From Planctomonas deserti (GTDB lineage Bacteria; Actinomycetota; Actinomycetes; Actinomycetales; Microbacteriaceae), in NCBI RefSeq assembly GCF_003067705.1, contig NZ_QANL01000002.1:434001-498000 (forward strand): 64,000 bases of DNA, written 5' to 3'. Below the pieces are notes generated by a model. The model did not search any database and was not told the DNA's origin. It was given only the letters and a program-made list of their open reading frames with translations. How positions within the stretch are numbered: the stretch's first letter is position 1; each line of letters begins with the position of its first letter. Below are positions 8,068 to 17,020 of the stretch, one piece after another. Both the position numbers and the translations under genes were made by a program.

Positions 8068-8424
8068 ATGGCGGCGAAGGACGAGCTCGGGCGGCGCGGC
8101 GAGGATCTCGCCGCCGCACACCTGCGGGCGCAGGGATACCGACTGTTGGACCGCAACTGGCGCTGCGAGCTCGGCGAGATCGACCTCGTGCTCGAGCACG
8201 GCCCCGAGACGGTGTTCGTCGAGGTGAAGACCCGGTCCGGAACTGGGTACGGGCACCCGCTCGAGGCCGTCACCGTGGTCAAGCTCGCGCGTCTCCGGCG
8301 GCTCGCCTCGCTCTGGTGCGAGCGCCACGGCGCACAGCGCCGGGCCATCCGCATCGACGCCGTGTCCGTGATCGCCCTGCCGGGGACGGAGCCGGTCATC
8401 GAGCACCTCGAGCGGGTGTTCTGA
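8068..8424 (+). CDS. YraN/UPF0102 family endonuclease-like protein
   Basis: A 118-residue UPF0102 protein with the PD-(D/E)XK-like core: GRRGEDLAAAHLRAQGYRLL, then GEIDLVLEHG and VFVEVKTRSG (the D and ExK residues of the nuclease fold). Family members are predicted Holliday-junction-resolvase-like nucleases. It overlaps comM by one base (TGATG) and so belongs to the yraN-comM-dprA unit, which suggests a role in handling incoming or recombining DNA. Confidence 0.9.
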   Translation: MAAKDELGRRGEDLAAAHLRAQGYRLLDRNWRCELGEIDLVLEHGPETVFVEVKTRSGTGYGHPLEAVTVVKLARLRRLASLWCERHGAQRRAIRIDAVSVIALPGTEPVIEHLERVF

Positions 8425-9959
8425 TGCCGCTCGGCCGCACGTTCGCCGTCTCCCTCGTCGGGCTCTCCGGCGCGCTCGTCGAGGTGGAGACCGACCTGTC
8501 GAGCGCCCTGCCCGGGTTCGTGCTCATCGGCCTGCCCGATGCGGCGCTCGGCGAGGCCAAGGACCGGGTGCGCGCCGCGTCCGCCAACTCCGACTGCCCT
8601 CTGCCGAGCCGCAAGCTCACCGTCAACCTCTCGCCGGCCGCGCTGCCCAAGCACGGGTCGGCCTTCGACCTCGCGATCGCGGTGTCGGTGCTCGCGGCGA
8701 CCGGTGTCGCCTCCGCGGAGTCGGTGGAGCGGGTCGTGCACATCGGGGAGCTGGGGCTCGACGGGCGGCTGCGCCCGGTCGCCGGCGTGCTGCCCGCGGT
8801 GCTCGCCGCCGTTCGTTCCGGGCACACCCGCGTCATGGTGCCCTCGGGGAACGCGGACGAGGCGTCGCTCGTGCCCGGCGCCGAGGTCGTCGCCATGGCG
8901 TCGCTGCGCGACGCGGCCATCTGGCACGGCGCGGAGCTGGATCCGATCCCGGTCGACCCGCTGCCGGCGGCCGCGCTCACGGAGCAGCCGGACCCCGGAC
9001 CGGAGCCTGACCTCGCCGACATCGTGGGCAACGAGGAGTCCGTCGCCGCACTGCTTGTCGCCGCGGCGGGCGCGCATCACGTGTTCCTGCTCGGGCCGCC
9101 GGGGGCAGGCAAGACGATGCTGGCGAGCCGGCTGCCCGGCCTGCTTCCCGACCTCGACGCCGACGCCGCGCTCGAGGTCAGCTCGGTCCGGTCGCTGTGC
9201 GGGGCACCCGTGGGCCGCGCGCTCGTCACTCGGCCCCCGCTCGAGAGCCCGCATCACACGGTCACGGCGGCGGCCATGGTCGGTGGCGGCAGCGGTCAGA
9301 TCCGGCCCGGCGCGGCGGTGCGGGCGTCCCACGGCGTGCTCTTCCTCGACGAGGCCCCGGAATTCAGCGCCGCCGTGCTCGACACGCTCCGCCAGCCGCT
9401 GGAGAGCGGGGTCATCAGCATCCACCGGGCCAACGCGACGGCTCACTTCCCGGGGCGCTTCCAGCTCGTGCTCGCGGCCAATCCGTGTCCCTGCGGGAAC
9501 TACGGTGCCCGGGACTCCGAGTGCACGTGCCCGCCCCACGCCCGACGCCGCTACCTCGCGCGCATCTCCGGTCCGCTGCTCGACCGCATCGACATCCAGC
9601 TGAGCGTGCGGCGCGTCACGGCGGCCCAGGTGGCGCTGTCCGCCGAGACCCCGCGGATGACGACCGCCGAGGGGCGCCGACGGGTGCTGCACGCGCGGGC
9701 GGCGGCGGGGGAGCGGCTCTCCGGCACCCCGTGGTCCGTCAACTCGCAGGTGCCCGGACCCTGGCTGCGCGGACCGGCGGCCCTCGGCGGACGCACGACC
9801 GCCGCACTCGACCGGGCGTTGGAACGCGGCGGGCTGACCATGCGCGGCTACGACCGGGTGCTCAGGCTGAGCTGGACGGTGGCCGACCTGGACGGCGCCG
9901 AGCGCCCCGCGGCGGAGCACGTCGGCCGCGCGCTGTACCTGCGCCGGGCGATGTCATGA
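8424..9959 (+). CDS. comM: ComM/YifB family Mg-chelatase-like ATPase
   Basis: AAA+ helicase of 511 residues. In Vibrio ComM drives branch migration during natural transformation. The N-terminal Lon-like fold domain (VGLSGALVEVETDLSSALPG) is followed by Walker A GPPGAGKT (224-231), Walker B GVLFLDE (304-310), and the Cys cluster NPCPCGNYGARDSECTC. The C-terminal Mg-chelatase segment ends near LDGAERPAAEHVGRAL. The start overlaps the yraN stop and the stop overlaps the dprA start, a tight operon. Confidence 0.94.
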   Translation: MPLGRTFAVSLVGLSGALVEVETDLSSALPGFVLIGLPDAALGEAKDRVRAASANSDCPLPSRKLTVNLSPAALPKHGSAFDLAIAVSVLAATGVASAESVERVVHIGELGLDGRLRPVAGVLPAVLAAVRSGHTRVMVPSGNADEASLVPGAEVVAMASLRDAAIWHGAELDPIPVDPLPAAALTEQPDPGPEPDLADIVGNEESVAALLVAAAGAHHVFLLGPPGAGKTMLASRLPGLLPDLDADAALEVSSVRSLCGAPVGRALVTRPPLESPHHTVTAAAMVGGGSGQIRPGAAVRASHGVLFLDEAPEFSAAVLDTLRQPLESGVISIHRANATAHFPGRFQLVLAANPCPCGNYGARDSECTCPPHARRRYLARISGPLLDRIDIQLSVRRVTAAQVALSAETPRMTTAEGRRRVLHARAAAGERLSGTPWSVNSQVPGPWLRGPAALGGRTTAALDRALERGGLTMRGYDRVLRLSWTVADLDGAERPAAEHVGRALYLRRAMS

Positions 9960-11254
9960 CAGCGTCGCCCTCCTTCGCCCCCGACCTTCCCGGGATCCGG
10001 CGGCTGGTGGCCGCCGTCGTGCCGCCCGGCGCGCCGCCTCCCGACGACCCGGACCACGCCCGCGACGCGCTGGCCCGGGCGGCGTGGACCGGCATCGCGG
10101 AGCCTGGTGACCGGGCGGCGACCCTGCTCGTGAGCGGGTTGGGCGCCTGGCGGGCGCTCGCGGCGGTGCACGCCGGAGCGACTCCCGCAGGCCTGCTCGC
10201 CGCGCTGTCGGAGACAGCGGAGGATGCGCTGGCCCTGCCCGAACGGGAGTGGACGGCGGCCCTGGCGCGATGGGCGCCGCGGCTCGACCCGTCGGCCGCG
10301 GAGCGCCACCTGCGGCAGGCCGCGATGGTCGGGGCTCACCTCCTCACCCCGTCGTCACCGCTCTGGCCGACCGGTGTCGACGACCTGGGGGAGCACGCGC
10401 CCATCGCCCTCTGGTTGCGCGGCATTCCCTCCGCGCTCCAGGCGTCGACGCGCTCCATCGCGCTCGTCGGTGCCCGTGCCGCGACCGGGTACGGGGACCA
10501 CGTGGCGGTCGAGGCATCCGCGGGGCTCGTCGATCGGGGCTTCGCCATCGTGTCCGGCGCCGCGTACGGGATCGACGGCACGGCCCATCGGGCGGCCCTG
10601 GCGAGCGGCGGGACGACCGTCGCGATCCTTGCGGGCGGCGTGGACCGGTTCTACCCCAGCGGCCATGACGCTCTGCTCGCCCGCATCGCGAGGGAGGGCG
10701 CCGTGGTGTCCGAGCTGCCGTGCGGCTCCGCGCCGACCCGGTGGCGATTCCTCCAGCGCAACAGGCTGATAGCCGCGTGGAGCGGGGCGACCGTCGTGCT
10801 CGAGGCGGGCTGGCGGTCCGGATCCCTCAACACGGCCGGACACGCCGCGGCCCTCGGCCGTCCCCTCGGGGCCGTGCCCGGTCCCGTCACCTCCGTGTCG
10901 TCCGCGGGCTGCCATCGACTGCTGCGCGAGTACGACGCCGTCTGCGTCACGAACGCGGACGAGATGGCGGAACTGGCGAGCGGGCTCCGTACCGGAGCGG
11001 GCGTCGACGGGGGAGCCGCCACGAGGGTCGGGGCAACCACCGGGGACAGGGCGCCTGACGACCGAACGCGGGGGGCGAGCTCGGAGGAGCGGCGCGTGCT
11101 CGACGCCCTGAGCCGGCGGGCAGCGAGGAATGAGAGCGAGGTGGCCCGGCGCAGCGGGCTCTCCGTCGCCGCCGTCCAGTCCGCCCTCGGCGTGCTCGCG
11201 CTCGAGGGCCGGGTAGCCGAGCGCGCCGGCGGCTGGGTGCTGCGGGGAGAATAG
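9956..11254 (+). CDS. dprA: DNA-processing protein DprA
   Basis: A 432-residue protein that binds incoming single-stranded DNA and loads RecA. The central Rossmann-like domain shows SIALVGARAATGYGDHVA, VSGAAYGIDGTAHRAAL and LQRNRLIAAWSGATVVLEA. The C-terminal 60 residues form a winged-helix domain (EERRVLDALSRRAARNESEV), and an N-terminal helical region of about 140 residues precedes the core. ATG overlaps the comM stop. With YraN and ComM it suggests a capacity for DNA uptake or recombination, although no uptake machinery is seen in this window. Confidence 0.94.
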   Translation: MTASPSFAPDLPGIRRLVAAVVPPGAPPPDDPDHARDALARAAWTGIAEPGDRAATLLVSGLGAWRALAAVHAGATPAGLLAALSETAEDALALPEREWTAALARWAPRLDPSAAERHLRQAAMVGAHLLTPSSPLWPTGVDDLGEHAPIALWLRGIPSALQASTRSIALVGARAATGYGDHVAVEASAGLVDRGFAIVSGAAYGIDGTAHRAALASGGTTVAILAGGVDRFYPSGHDALLARIAREGAVVSELPCGSAPTRWRFLQRNRLIAAWSGATVVLEAGWRSGSLNTAGHAAALGRPLGAVPGPVTSVSSAGCHRLLREYDAVCVTNADEMAELASGLRTGAGVDGGAATRVGATTGDRAPDDRTRGASSEERRVLDALSRRAARNESEVARRSGLSVAAVQSALGVLALEGRVAERAGGWVLRGE

Positions 11255-11504
11255 CGCGGTCCGGATCGCCTATGCGCGCTATCACCTGTTCTCCATCTGC
11301 GGCTTTTCCGACCCTCGCGAAATGCGCATTCCGCCGACGAAGTAACGCGGCGGCCCGAACGCGCCGCTATTGCGGAGCGCGAGAGCTAGTCGCACCTTTG
11401 GCTCGGAGAATGCAAAGAATCCGCGCCGCGCTGTTAGAGAATTACTTTCTCTATTGCTTTTCCTGTAGCCTTTGGATGCCCAACAGAAATAGTGAGGGGA
11501 TCAC
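11255..11504 (+). promoter_or_regulatory. AT-richer upstream region of lsr2
   Basis: This 250-base gap is clearly less GC-rich than its surroundings, especially 11420-11490. It holds a small hairpin AGAGAA-TTACT-TTCTCT (11436-11452). The lsr2 ribosome site GAGGGGA lies at its end. Lsr2 proteins bind AT-rich DNA, so self-regulation here is plausible; that is inference. Confidence 0.45.
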
Positions 11505-11858
11505 ATGGCTCAGAAAGTCGTCACGACACTCGTCGATGACCTCGATGGCGTCGTCATCGAGGACGGAAAGGGCGAGACCGTCAATTTCGCCCTCGACGGC
11601 ACCACCTATGAGATCGATCTGACCGAGGACAACGCGCGCAAGCTGCGCGATGCCCTTCAGCCGTTCGTCGACAGCGGCCGCAAAGCGAACCGCGGCACGA
11701 CCGCCGCATCGCGCGGCATCAGCGCCAGTTCTCGCAAGAACAGCAAGGAAGAGCTCTCCGCGGCACGCGAATGGCTCAAGAAGGAGGGGCACCAGGTCTC
11801 CGACCGCGGTCGCGTGCCCGCGTCTCTGCTCGAGCTGTACCGCTCGCAGAGCCACTGA
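11505..11858 (+). CDS. lsr2: Lsr2 nucleoid-associated protein (H-NS-like xenogeneic silencer)
   Basis: A 117-residue actinobacterial DNA-bridging protein that silences AT-rich foreign genes. The N-terminal oligomerisation domain (MAQKVVTTLVDDLDG ... YEIDLTEDNARKLRDAL) and C-terminal DNA-binding domain (EELSAAREWLKKEGHQVSDRGRVPASL cut here into its two helices) are present, with the AT-hook-like RGR at 101-103. GAGGGGA precedes the ATG. A strong hairpin lies 73 bases downstream. It is a single transcription unit. Confidence 0.95.
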   Translation: MAQKVVTTLVDDLDGVVIEDGKGETVNFALDGTTYEIDLTEDNARKLRDALQPFVDSGRKANRGTTAASRGISASSRKNSKEELSAAREWLKKEGHQVSDRGRVPASLLELYRSQSH

Positions 11859-11930
11859 CAGCACCCGCTTCACGCTGCGCGGCCCGGAAAAGCGCCGGGA
11901 GCAATGCACGTGCCGCAAGCACGCAAGCGG

Positions 11931-11966
11931 AAAGGAGAGGGAGCACCTCGATGCTTCCTCTCCTTT
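11931..11966 (+). terminator. lsr2 terminator-like hairpin
   Basis: A 14-bp stem with one G-U pair (AAAGGAGAGGGAGC at 11931-11944, GCTTCCTCTCCTTT at 11953-11966) and an eight-base loop. The second arm ends in TTT, as in Rho-independent terminators. Confidence 0.7.
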
Positions 11967-12262
11967 GCTGTGCGCGGGTCCGCGCGGGCGCCGATACCGC
12001 CTCGTGCGGCCTCTGCACCAATGCGCGGAGCACGTCCTCGATAAGGCGGGGAGTCCCGGCTCTATCCACGTCTCGAGGCGGCGCCCTCGCCGGACCCCTT
12101 TCCTGACTACCGATACCTGCGCGATGTGCAGAATCATTGCTAATTCGGCTATTGGCGAAAAGCCATCGACCGGAAAAAGAGATTTCCTCATTGCGGAAGG
12201 CTTCGCGTAGCACGTCGTTCCGCCTGCTGGGCGCGCTTTGTCGACGCGCCAAGGAATGCCGA

Positions 12263-12268
12263 TACAGT
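12263..12268 (+). promoter_or_regulatory. Leaderless -10 element (TACAGT) for xerC
   Basis: TACAGT ends six bases before the ATG at 12275. A TTGTCG at 12238-12243 is a possible -35 with a 19-bp spacer. Confidence 0.5.
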
Positions 12269-12274
12269 GCGAAC

Positions 12275-13201
12275 ATGCGTGGTACGGACGATGGTGGGCC
12301 GCTGAGCGACGCGGTATCCGCATTCGCCGACCATCTCGCGGGAGAGCGCGGCTACTCCGCCAACACGGTCCGCGCCTATCGCTCGGACCTGACCGACCTC
12401 CTTCATTACGCAAGGTCGCGCGGCGCCGGCTCCCCGGGCGATCTCGACCTCGATCTGCTGCGCGACTGGCTCTGGCGGGGATCGCAGGCCGGACTCAGCA
12501 AGGCCACGCTTGCGCGCCGCTCCGCCGCGGCGAAAGGGCTTGCCGCGTGGCTGTCGCGGGAGGGGCTCGCCGACGCCGACTCGGGCGCCAGGCTGCGGGC
12601 TCCGCGACCCGGCCGCACGCTCCCGCGCGTGCTCACCGAGGGGCAGGTGACCGGCCTCCTCGCGGGGCTGGCCGCCCGAGCGGCGGAGGGGGACCCCCTC
12701 GCGCTCCGCGATCTCGCCGTCGTTGAGGTCCTGTACGCCGCGGCGCTGCGCGTGTCCGAGCTGACCGGCCTCGACCTCGACCAGCTCGATCAGGAGCGAT
12801 TGACGCTGCGGGTGACGGGCAAGGGGTCGAAGGAGCGCGTCGTGCCCTTCGGTGTGCCGGCGCAGCGGGCGCTCGGGGACTACCTCCGCCGCGGTCGGCC
12901 GGCGCTGGCGACGGACGGCTCCGGTTCCGCCCTCTTCCTCGGCAGCAGGGGCGGGCGGATGGGGACCAGGACGGTCTACGCCCTCATAGCCCGCCTGCTC
13001 GAGGACCTTCCGGGCAGCGGACCGGCCGGGCCGCACGCGCTTCGGCACACGGCGGCGACGCACCTGCTCGACGGCGGGGCAGACCTCCGCGCCGTGCAGG
13101 AGATGCTGGGGCACGCAAGCCTCGGCACGACGCAGATCTACACCCACGTCTCCACGGAGCGGCTGCGCCAGAGCTACCGGAGCGCGCACCCCCGAGCCTG
13201 A
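12275..13201 (+). CDS. xerC: Tyrosine recombinase XerC
   Basis: A 308-residue site-specific recombinase that resolves chromosome dimers at dif with XerD. All catalytic residues are visible: R159 ([10 protein letters not shown]), K183 ([10 protein letters not shown]), H254 and R257 ([10 protein letters not shown]), H280 ([10 protein letters not shown]) and Tyr289 (TQIYTHVS). The N-terminal SAM-like domain covers about residues 12-100. Upstream ATGs exist, but 12275 fits the family length and follows a leaderless -10. Its chromosomal context and normal length argue for housekeeping XerC rather than a phage integrase. Confidence 0.92.
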   Translation: MRGTDDGGPLSDAVSAFADHLAGERGYSANTVRAYRSDLTDLLHYARSRGAGSPGDLDLDLLRDWLWRGSQAGLSKATLARRSAAAKGLAAWLSREGLADADSGARLRAPRPGRTLPRVLTEGQVTGLLAGLAARAAEGDPLALRDLAVVEVLYAAALRVSELTGLDLDQLDQERLTLRVTGKGSKERVVPFGVPAQRALGDYLRRGRPALATDGSGSALFLGSRGGRMGTRTVYALIARLLEDLPGSGPAGPHALRHTAATHLLDGGADLRAVQEMLGHASLGTTQIYTHVSTERLRQSYRSAHPRA

Positions 13202-13233
13202 GCCGGAGGTGCGCGCCGGGCAGTGACGCGAGT

Positions 13234-13252
13234 CCCGCGCCGTGGGCGCGGG
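13234..13252. terminator. Bidirectional hairpin between xerC and the dehydrogenase
   Basis: CCCGCGCC and GGCGCGGG pair around a three-base loop in the 53-base gap between two convergent genes. A second stem, GCGCACC (13184-13190) with GGTGCGC (13208-13214), overlaps the xerC 3' end. Confidence 0.55.
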
Positions 13253-13254
13253 GG

Positions 13255-14352
13255 TCAGCCGGCGGCGACAGCCTCCCGCGAACCCACGGCGAGCTTCTCG
13301 GCGGCGAGCAGCCTCGCGGCCTCCGAGGGCGTCGTTCCGCGGGCCTCGGCCTCGTCGAAGACGGCCGTGAGCGTCTCGCCGATGCCCTCGATGCGGGCGA
13401 ACACGTCGGCGCGCTCGGCCCCCGGCTCGTTCATGTGGAAGAGGTAGATCACGCCGCCGGCGTTCACCACGAAGTCCGGCGCCCAGAGGATCCCGCGCCG
13501 GGCGAGGCGGTCGGCACCCGAGGGGGAGGCGAGCTGGTTGTTGGCGGGGCCCACCACCGCACGGCAGCGAAGGGAGTCGATGACGTCGTCGGTCAGGATG
13601 CCGCCGACACCCGCGGGCACGAAGACGTCCGTCTCGACCAGGTGCGCGTTCTGCGGCTCGACCCATTCCGCGCCGAGCTGCTCCGCGAGGGCGCGCTTCG
13701 CCGGGTACACGTCGGTGACCGTGAGCAGGGCGCCGTCCTCGGTGAGCCGGGTCGCGAGCCGCGAGCCGACCTGGCCCAGGCCGACGACGGTGAAGCGCAG
13801 CCCGCGGACGCTGTCCGAGCCCGTGAGGCGGCGCACCGTCGCCTGGATGGCGGAGTAGACGCCGATTGCGGTCGGCTCGGACGGCTCGCCGACGCCACCC
13901 GTTGCGGAGGGCAGTCCCACCACGTGCTGGGTGCGCTCGTGGACGACGGCCATGTCGTCCGACGTCGTGCCCACGTCCTCGGCCGTGTTGTACGCGCCGG
14001 CGAGGCTCTCGATCGCGTCGCCAAGATCGAGGAGCGCGTCCCTGCGCTGGGCCTCGTCGAGCACGCGGTCCGCGGGAACGCGGATGACCGACTTGCCGCC
14101 GCCGGCGGGCAGGCCCGCGGCGGCGTTCTTGAGCGTCATGGCCTCGGACAGGCGCAGCGCGTCGGCCAGCGCCTCCTCGCCCGAGTCGTAGTGCCACATC
14201 CGGCAGCCGCCGAGGGCGGGGCCGAGCCGGGTGGAGTGCACGGCCACCGTGATCTGGAGCCCGGAGCGGGGACCGCGCACGACGAGCACGCGTTCGTGCT
14301 CGAACTCGTCGATGAGTCGCGGGGTCGTGCGGGCGGTGTTCTGCAGGGTCAT
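13255..14352 (-). CDS. Glu/Leu/Phe/Val dehydrogenase family protein (leucine/valine dehydrogenase-like)
   Basis: NAD-dependent oxidative deaminase of amino acids, 365 residues from the ATG at 14352. The substrate site is seen in LGGCRMWHYDSGEEAL, MTLKNAAAGLPAGGGKSVI (K75 and catalytic-type K87), and the NAD fold in FTVVGLGQVGSRLA. The length suits the shorter Leu/Phe/Val branch rather than hexameric glutamate dehydrogenases. AAGGAC precedes the ATG. The same frame is open without any stop back through the M23 peptidase upstream, so this may be the C-terminal half of a fusion or, more likely, be started independently. Confidence 0.88.
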   Translation of the reverse strand: MTLQNTARTTPRLIDEFEHERVLVVRGPRSGLQITVAVHSTRLGPALGGCRMWHYDSGEEALADALRLSEAMTLKNAAAGLPAGGGKSVIRVPADRVLDEAQRRDALLDLGDAIESLAGAYNTAEDVGTTSDDMAVVHERTQHVVGLPSATGGVGEPSEPTAIGVYSAIQATVRRLTGSDSVRGLRFTVVGLGQVGSRLATRLTEDGALLTVTDVYPAKRALAEQLGAEWVEPQNAHLVETDVFVPAGVGGILTDDVIDSLRCRAVVGPANNQLASPSGADRLARRGILWAPDFVVNAGGVIYLFHMNEPGAERADVFARIEGIGETLTAVFDEAEARGTTPSEAARLLAAEKLAVGSREAVAAG

Positions 14353-15123
14353 TCGTCGTCCTTCTCGCGCCTTGTGGGCGTCGTAGAGCGTGATCGGGGA
14401 TGGGATCACATCACCTCCCCATCGTCGTGCAGAACGGCCGGCGGGTTCAACGGACTCCCCGAGGGGGAGCAGGATCGACCGCGGAATCCCGCCGAGCATC
14501 AGGAGCGGCGAGAGGTAGCGCCCGTGCCTGCGCACGCCGAAGTGCAGACAGGACGTTCCCGGGCAGTGCTCGCTCGCCACGACGACGCCGACCGGGTCGC
14601 CGGCCCGGACCGGATCCCCCTCGACCAGGGGCGACTCCACCGCCTCGAAACTCGACAGCAGCCCGTCCTCGTGCTCGATCGAGAGCACGGGGCGGTCGAC
14701 GACCCGGCCCGAGAAGTAGACGACGCCCGGGGCGGGCGCGAACACCGTCGATCCTGCGGCGGCCGGGAGATCGATGCCGCGGTGGCCGCTGCCGTACGCG
14801 GTGAGCGGTGCGCGGAACGGCCGGAGGACCATGTGCGGGGGCGGCGTCGGCCACTGCCAGGCGGCGACCGCGAGCCCCGGCAGCGGCAGCGGGTGCGGCA
14901 CGGGCGCCGCCGAGGACGGCGCGACGAGCGAGGCGGCCGCCATGGCGAGGCCCAGTCCGGCCCCGAGACCCGCGACCGAGCGCCGCCGGCGCCGCACCAC
15001 ACCGGCTTCCGCTCCCACGCTCACTCCGATGCTCGCCTCAGCACTCCCGCCGCCGGTCACCCCGACGGTCGCGGCGGCCCTCCCGTCACGCGCTACGCCC
15101 CGCGCCCGTGCCCTCGCCCGCAT
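14353..15123 (-). CDS. M23 family metallopeptidase (LysM-free), open in frame into the downstream dehydrogenase
   Basis: Secreted peptidoglycan endopeptidase of the lysostaphin/LytM type. From ATG 15123 (preceded by GGGAGGA) there is a basic N-region, a hydrophobic signal segment (SVAGLGAGLGLAMAAASLVA, 49-68), and the peptidase domain with zinc ligands H114 and D118 (GHRGIDLP) and H194 (CLHFGVRRHG). The domain ends near residue 210, but the frame has no stop before the dehydrogenase ATG; residues 224-257 are unrelated linker. The whole open frame, 13255-15123, would give 622 residues. Either a lost stop or frameshift, or a genuine read-through product. An alternative start is GTG 15000. Confidence 0.75.
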
Positions 15124-15235
15124 CCCGTTCCTCCCGTCCGCACGAGTGTCCGGCCGGGACGCGCCCGGCGGACGCCGGCGAAGATGCACGGGGGAGAGGA
15201 AGGTGGGAGGATCGCATGTTCGCGACAGGAGGATC

Positions 15236-16708
15236 ATGACCACGGACGAGAAACCGCAGGCACCGCACCGGACCGCCGAGGACAAGAAGCTCACCAGGAG
15301 AGTGATCGGGCTCGCGGTATCCGCCGCGGTCGGTGGCTTCCTCTTCGGCTTCGACTCCTCCGTCGTGAACGGAGCCGTCGACGCCATCCAGGGCGAGTTC
15401 GAGCTCTCCGCCGTGCTGACCGGCTTCGCCGTCGCGTCGGCGCTGCTGGGCTGCGCGCTCGGCGCATACCTGGCCGGTCGCGTCGCGGACCGCTACGGCC
15501 GCATCGCGACGATGCTGCTCGGCGCCGCCCTCTTCCTCGTCTCCTCGCTCGGCGCCGGCTTCGCCTTCGCCGTCTGGGACCTCGTTCTCTGGCGCGTGGT
15601 CGGCGGCCTCGGCATCGGCATCGCGTCCGTTGTCGCGCCCGCCTACATCGCGGAGATCTCGCCCAAGCAGGTGCGCGGCCGGCTCGCGTCCCTGCAGCAG
15701 CTCGCGATCACCCTGGGCATCTTCGCCGCCCTGCTCTCCGACGCGCTCTTCGCCAACGGCGCCGGTGGTGCCTCCGAGCCGTTCTGGTTCGGGGTCGCCG
15801 CCTGGCGCTGGATGTTCCTCGCCTGCGCCGTTCCCGCGGTCGTCTACGGGCTGCTGGCCTGGAAGCTGCCGGAGTCGCCCCGCTACCTCGCGCAGAAGGG
15901 CGAGGGTGAGAAGGCCCGCTCGATCCTCGCGACCGTGTGGCCGAAGGACGACGTCGACAAGGCCATGCGCGACATCGAGTCGCAGATCCGCGAGGAGGAC
16001 AAGGCCAAGCAGAGCTCCCTCAAGGGCAACCGCTTCGGGCTGCTGCCGATCGTCTGGATCGGGATCATCCTGTCCGTGTTCCAGCAGTTCGTCGGCATCA
16101 ACGTGATCTTCTACTACTCCACGACGCTGTGGAAGGCGGTCGGCTTCGACGAGTCGTACTCGCTGACCATCTCCGTGTTCACCTCGGTGACCAACGTGCT
16201 CGTGACGCTCATCGCCATCGCGCTGGTCGACCGGATCGGCCGCCGCCCCATCCTGCTCGTCGGCTCGACGGGCATGGCGCTGTCGCTCGGCACCATGGCG
16301 CTCGCGTTCAGCCAGGCGATCATCACCGACGGCGAGCCCAGCCTGCCGGCGCCCTGGGGCATCATCGCCCTCGTCGCGGCGAACGTCTTCGTCGTGGCTT
16401 TCGGCGCCTCGTGGGGTCCCCTCGTCTGGGTGCTGCTCGGCGAGATCTTCCCGAACCGGATCCGCGCCAAGGCGCTCGGCGTCGCGGCCATGGCGCAGTG
16501 GATCGCGAACTTCCTCATCACCGTCTCGTTCCCCGCGATGTCGTCCCTCTCCCTCCCGCTGACCTACGGCATGTACGCCGCGTTCGCCGCGCTCTCGTTC
16601 TTCTTCGTGCTCGTGAAGATCCCCGAGACCAACGGCATCTCGCTCGAGGAGGCGGAGACCCTCTTCGTGCGGAAGGACAAGAAGCGGGCGGGCGCCGCGA
16701 CCCGCTGA
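15236..16708 (+). CDS. Sugar porter family MFS transporter
   Basis: A 490-residue, 12-helix proton-coupled sugar importer of the MFS sugar porter family. Diagnostic motifs are GFLFGFDSSVVNGAV in helix 1, GRVADRYGRI in the first loop, PESPRYL after helix 6, QQFVGINVIFYYS in helix 7, DRIGRRPIL, and LLGEIFPNRIRAKALG. The ATG follows AGGAGG. It is divergent from the M23 gene with a 112-base gap. Likely substrates are hexoses or pentoses; which one cannot be read. Confidence 0.92.
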   Translation: MTTDEKPQAPHRTAEDKKLTRRVIGLAVSAAVGGFLFGFDSSVVNGAVDAIQGEFELSAVLTGFAVASALLGCALGAYLAGRVADRYGRIATMLLGAALFLVSSLGAGFAFAVWDLVLWRVVGGLGIGIASVVAPAYIAEISPKQVRGRLASLQQLAITLGIFAALLSDALFANGAGGASEPFWFGVAAWRWMFLACAVPAVVYGLLAWKLPESPRYLAQKGEGEKARSILATVWPKDDVDKAMRDIESQIREEDKAKQSSLKGNRFGLLPIVWIGIILSVFQQFVGINVIFYYSTTLWKAVGFDESYSLTISVFTSVTNVLVTLIAIALVDRIGRRPILLVGSTGMALSLGTMALAFSQAIITDGEPSLPAPWGIIALVAANVFVVAFGASWGPLVWVLLGEIFPNRIRAKALGVAAMAQWIANFLITVSFPAMSSLSLPLTYGMYAAFAALSFFFVLVKIPETNGISLEEAETLFVRKDKKRAGAATR

Positions 16709-17020
16709 CGCACCGGCCGCAACCGAATCGACCGACTCGACCGACGCCCGCGCGCCCCGTTCCGGGGCGTGCGGGCGTCCGGGTTCGCCCGCGGGGCGGT
16801 GCTACACTGTTCCGAGCAGCGCGATGCTTCGCGCTGACTACGCGTGCCCACTCGGTCGCCGCACCACTCGGTCCCTTCTGACCATCGACTCCCTCGAGGG
16901 AGACAGCGATGAAGGGCGGATGCGCGCCCGGGCACCAGGATTGGCCGCCGACCGGTGGTCAAAAGAAACCGATCAGCGTTCGCGCGGGCACCGCCGGACG
17001 CTAAGAGAAGGAGCACGGCC
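16709..17020 (+). other. Intergenic region with terminator and rpsB leader
   Basis: This 312-base gap holds the sugar-porter terminator, then a possible rpsB -10 (TACACT, 16803-16808), and a long 5' leader ending in the ribosome site AGAAGGAG (17006-17013). A frame opening at 16955 is only the rpsB frame running upstream. Confidence 0.5.
16743..16779 (+). terminator. Terminator hairpin after the sugar porter
   Basis: A 16-bp GC-rich stem with one wobble pair (GACGCCCGCGCGCCCC with GGGGCGTGCGGGCGTC) and a five-base loop, 35 bases after the stop codon. No U-run. Confidence 0.65.

Larger units (their letters stand above)
11859..12274 (+). other. Non-coding region between lsr2 and xerC
   Basis: Over 400 bases without a convincing gene. 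It contains the lsr2 terminator hairpin (11931-11966), then mixed sequence, then an AT-richer part (12110-12200) and the xerC promoter. Frames crossing it have no family resemblance and lack ribosome sites. Confidence 0.5.

Noticed and set aside
11255-12274. Horizontally acquired island around lsr2
   Set aside because: Base composition dips only in two intergenic stretches; lsr2 and xerC themselves are normal and conserved in place.
12275-13201. Phage or integron integrase
   Set aside because: The 308-residue length, motifs and the position next to the rpsB region fit housekeeping XerC. No attachment sites or phage genes are present.
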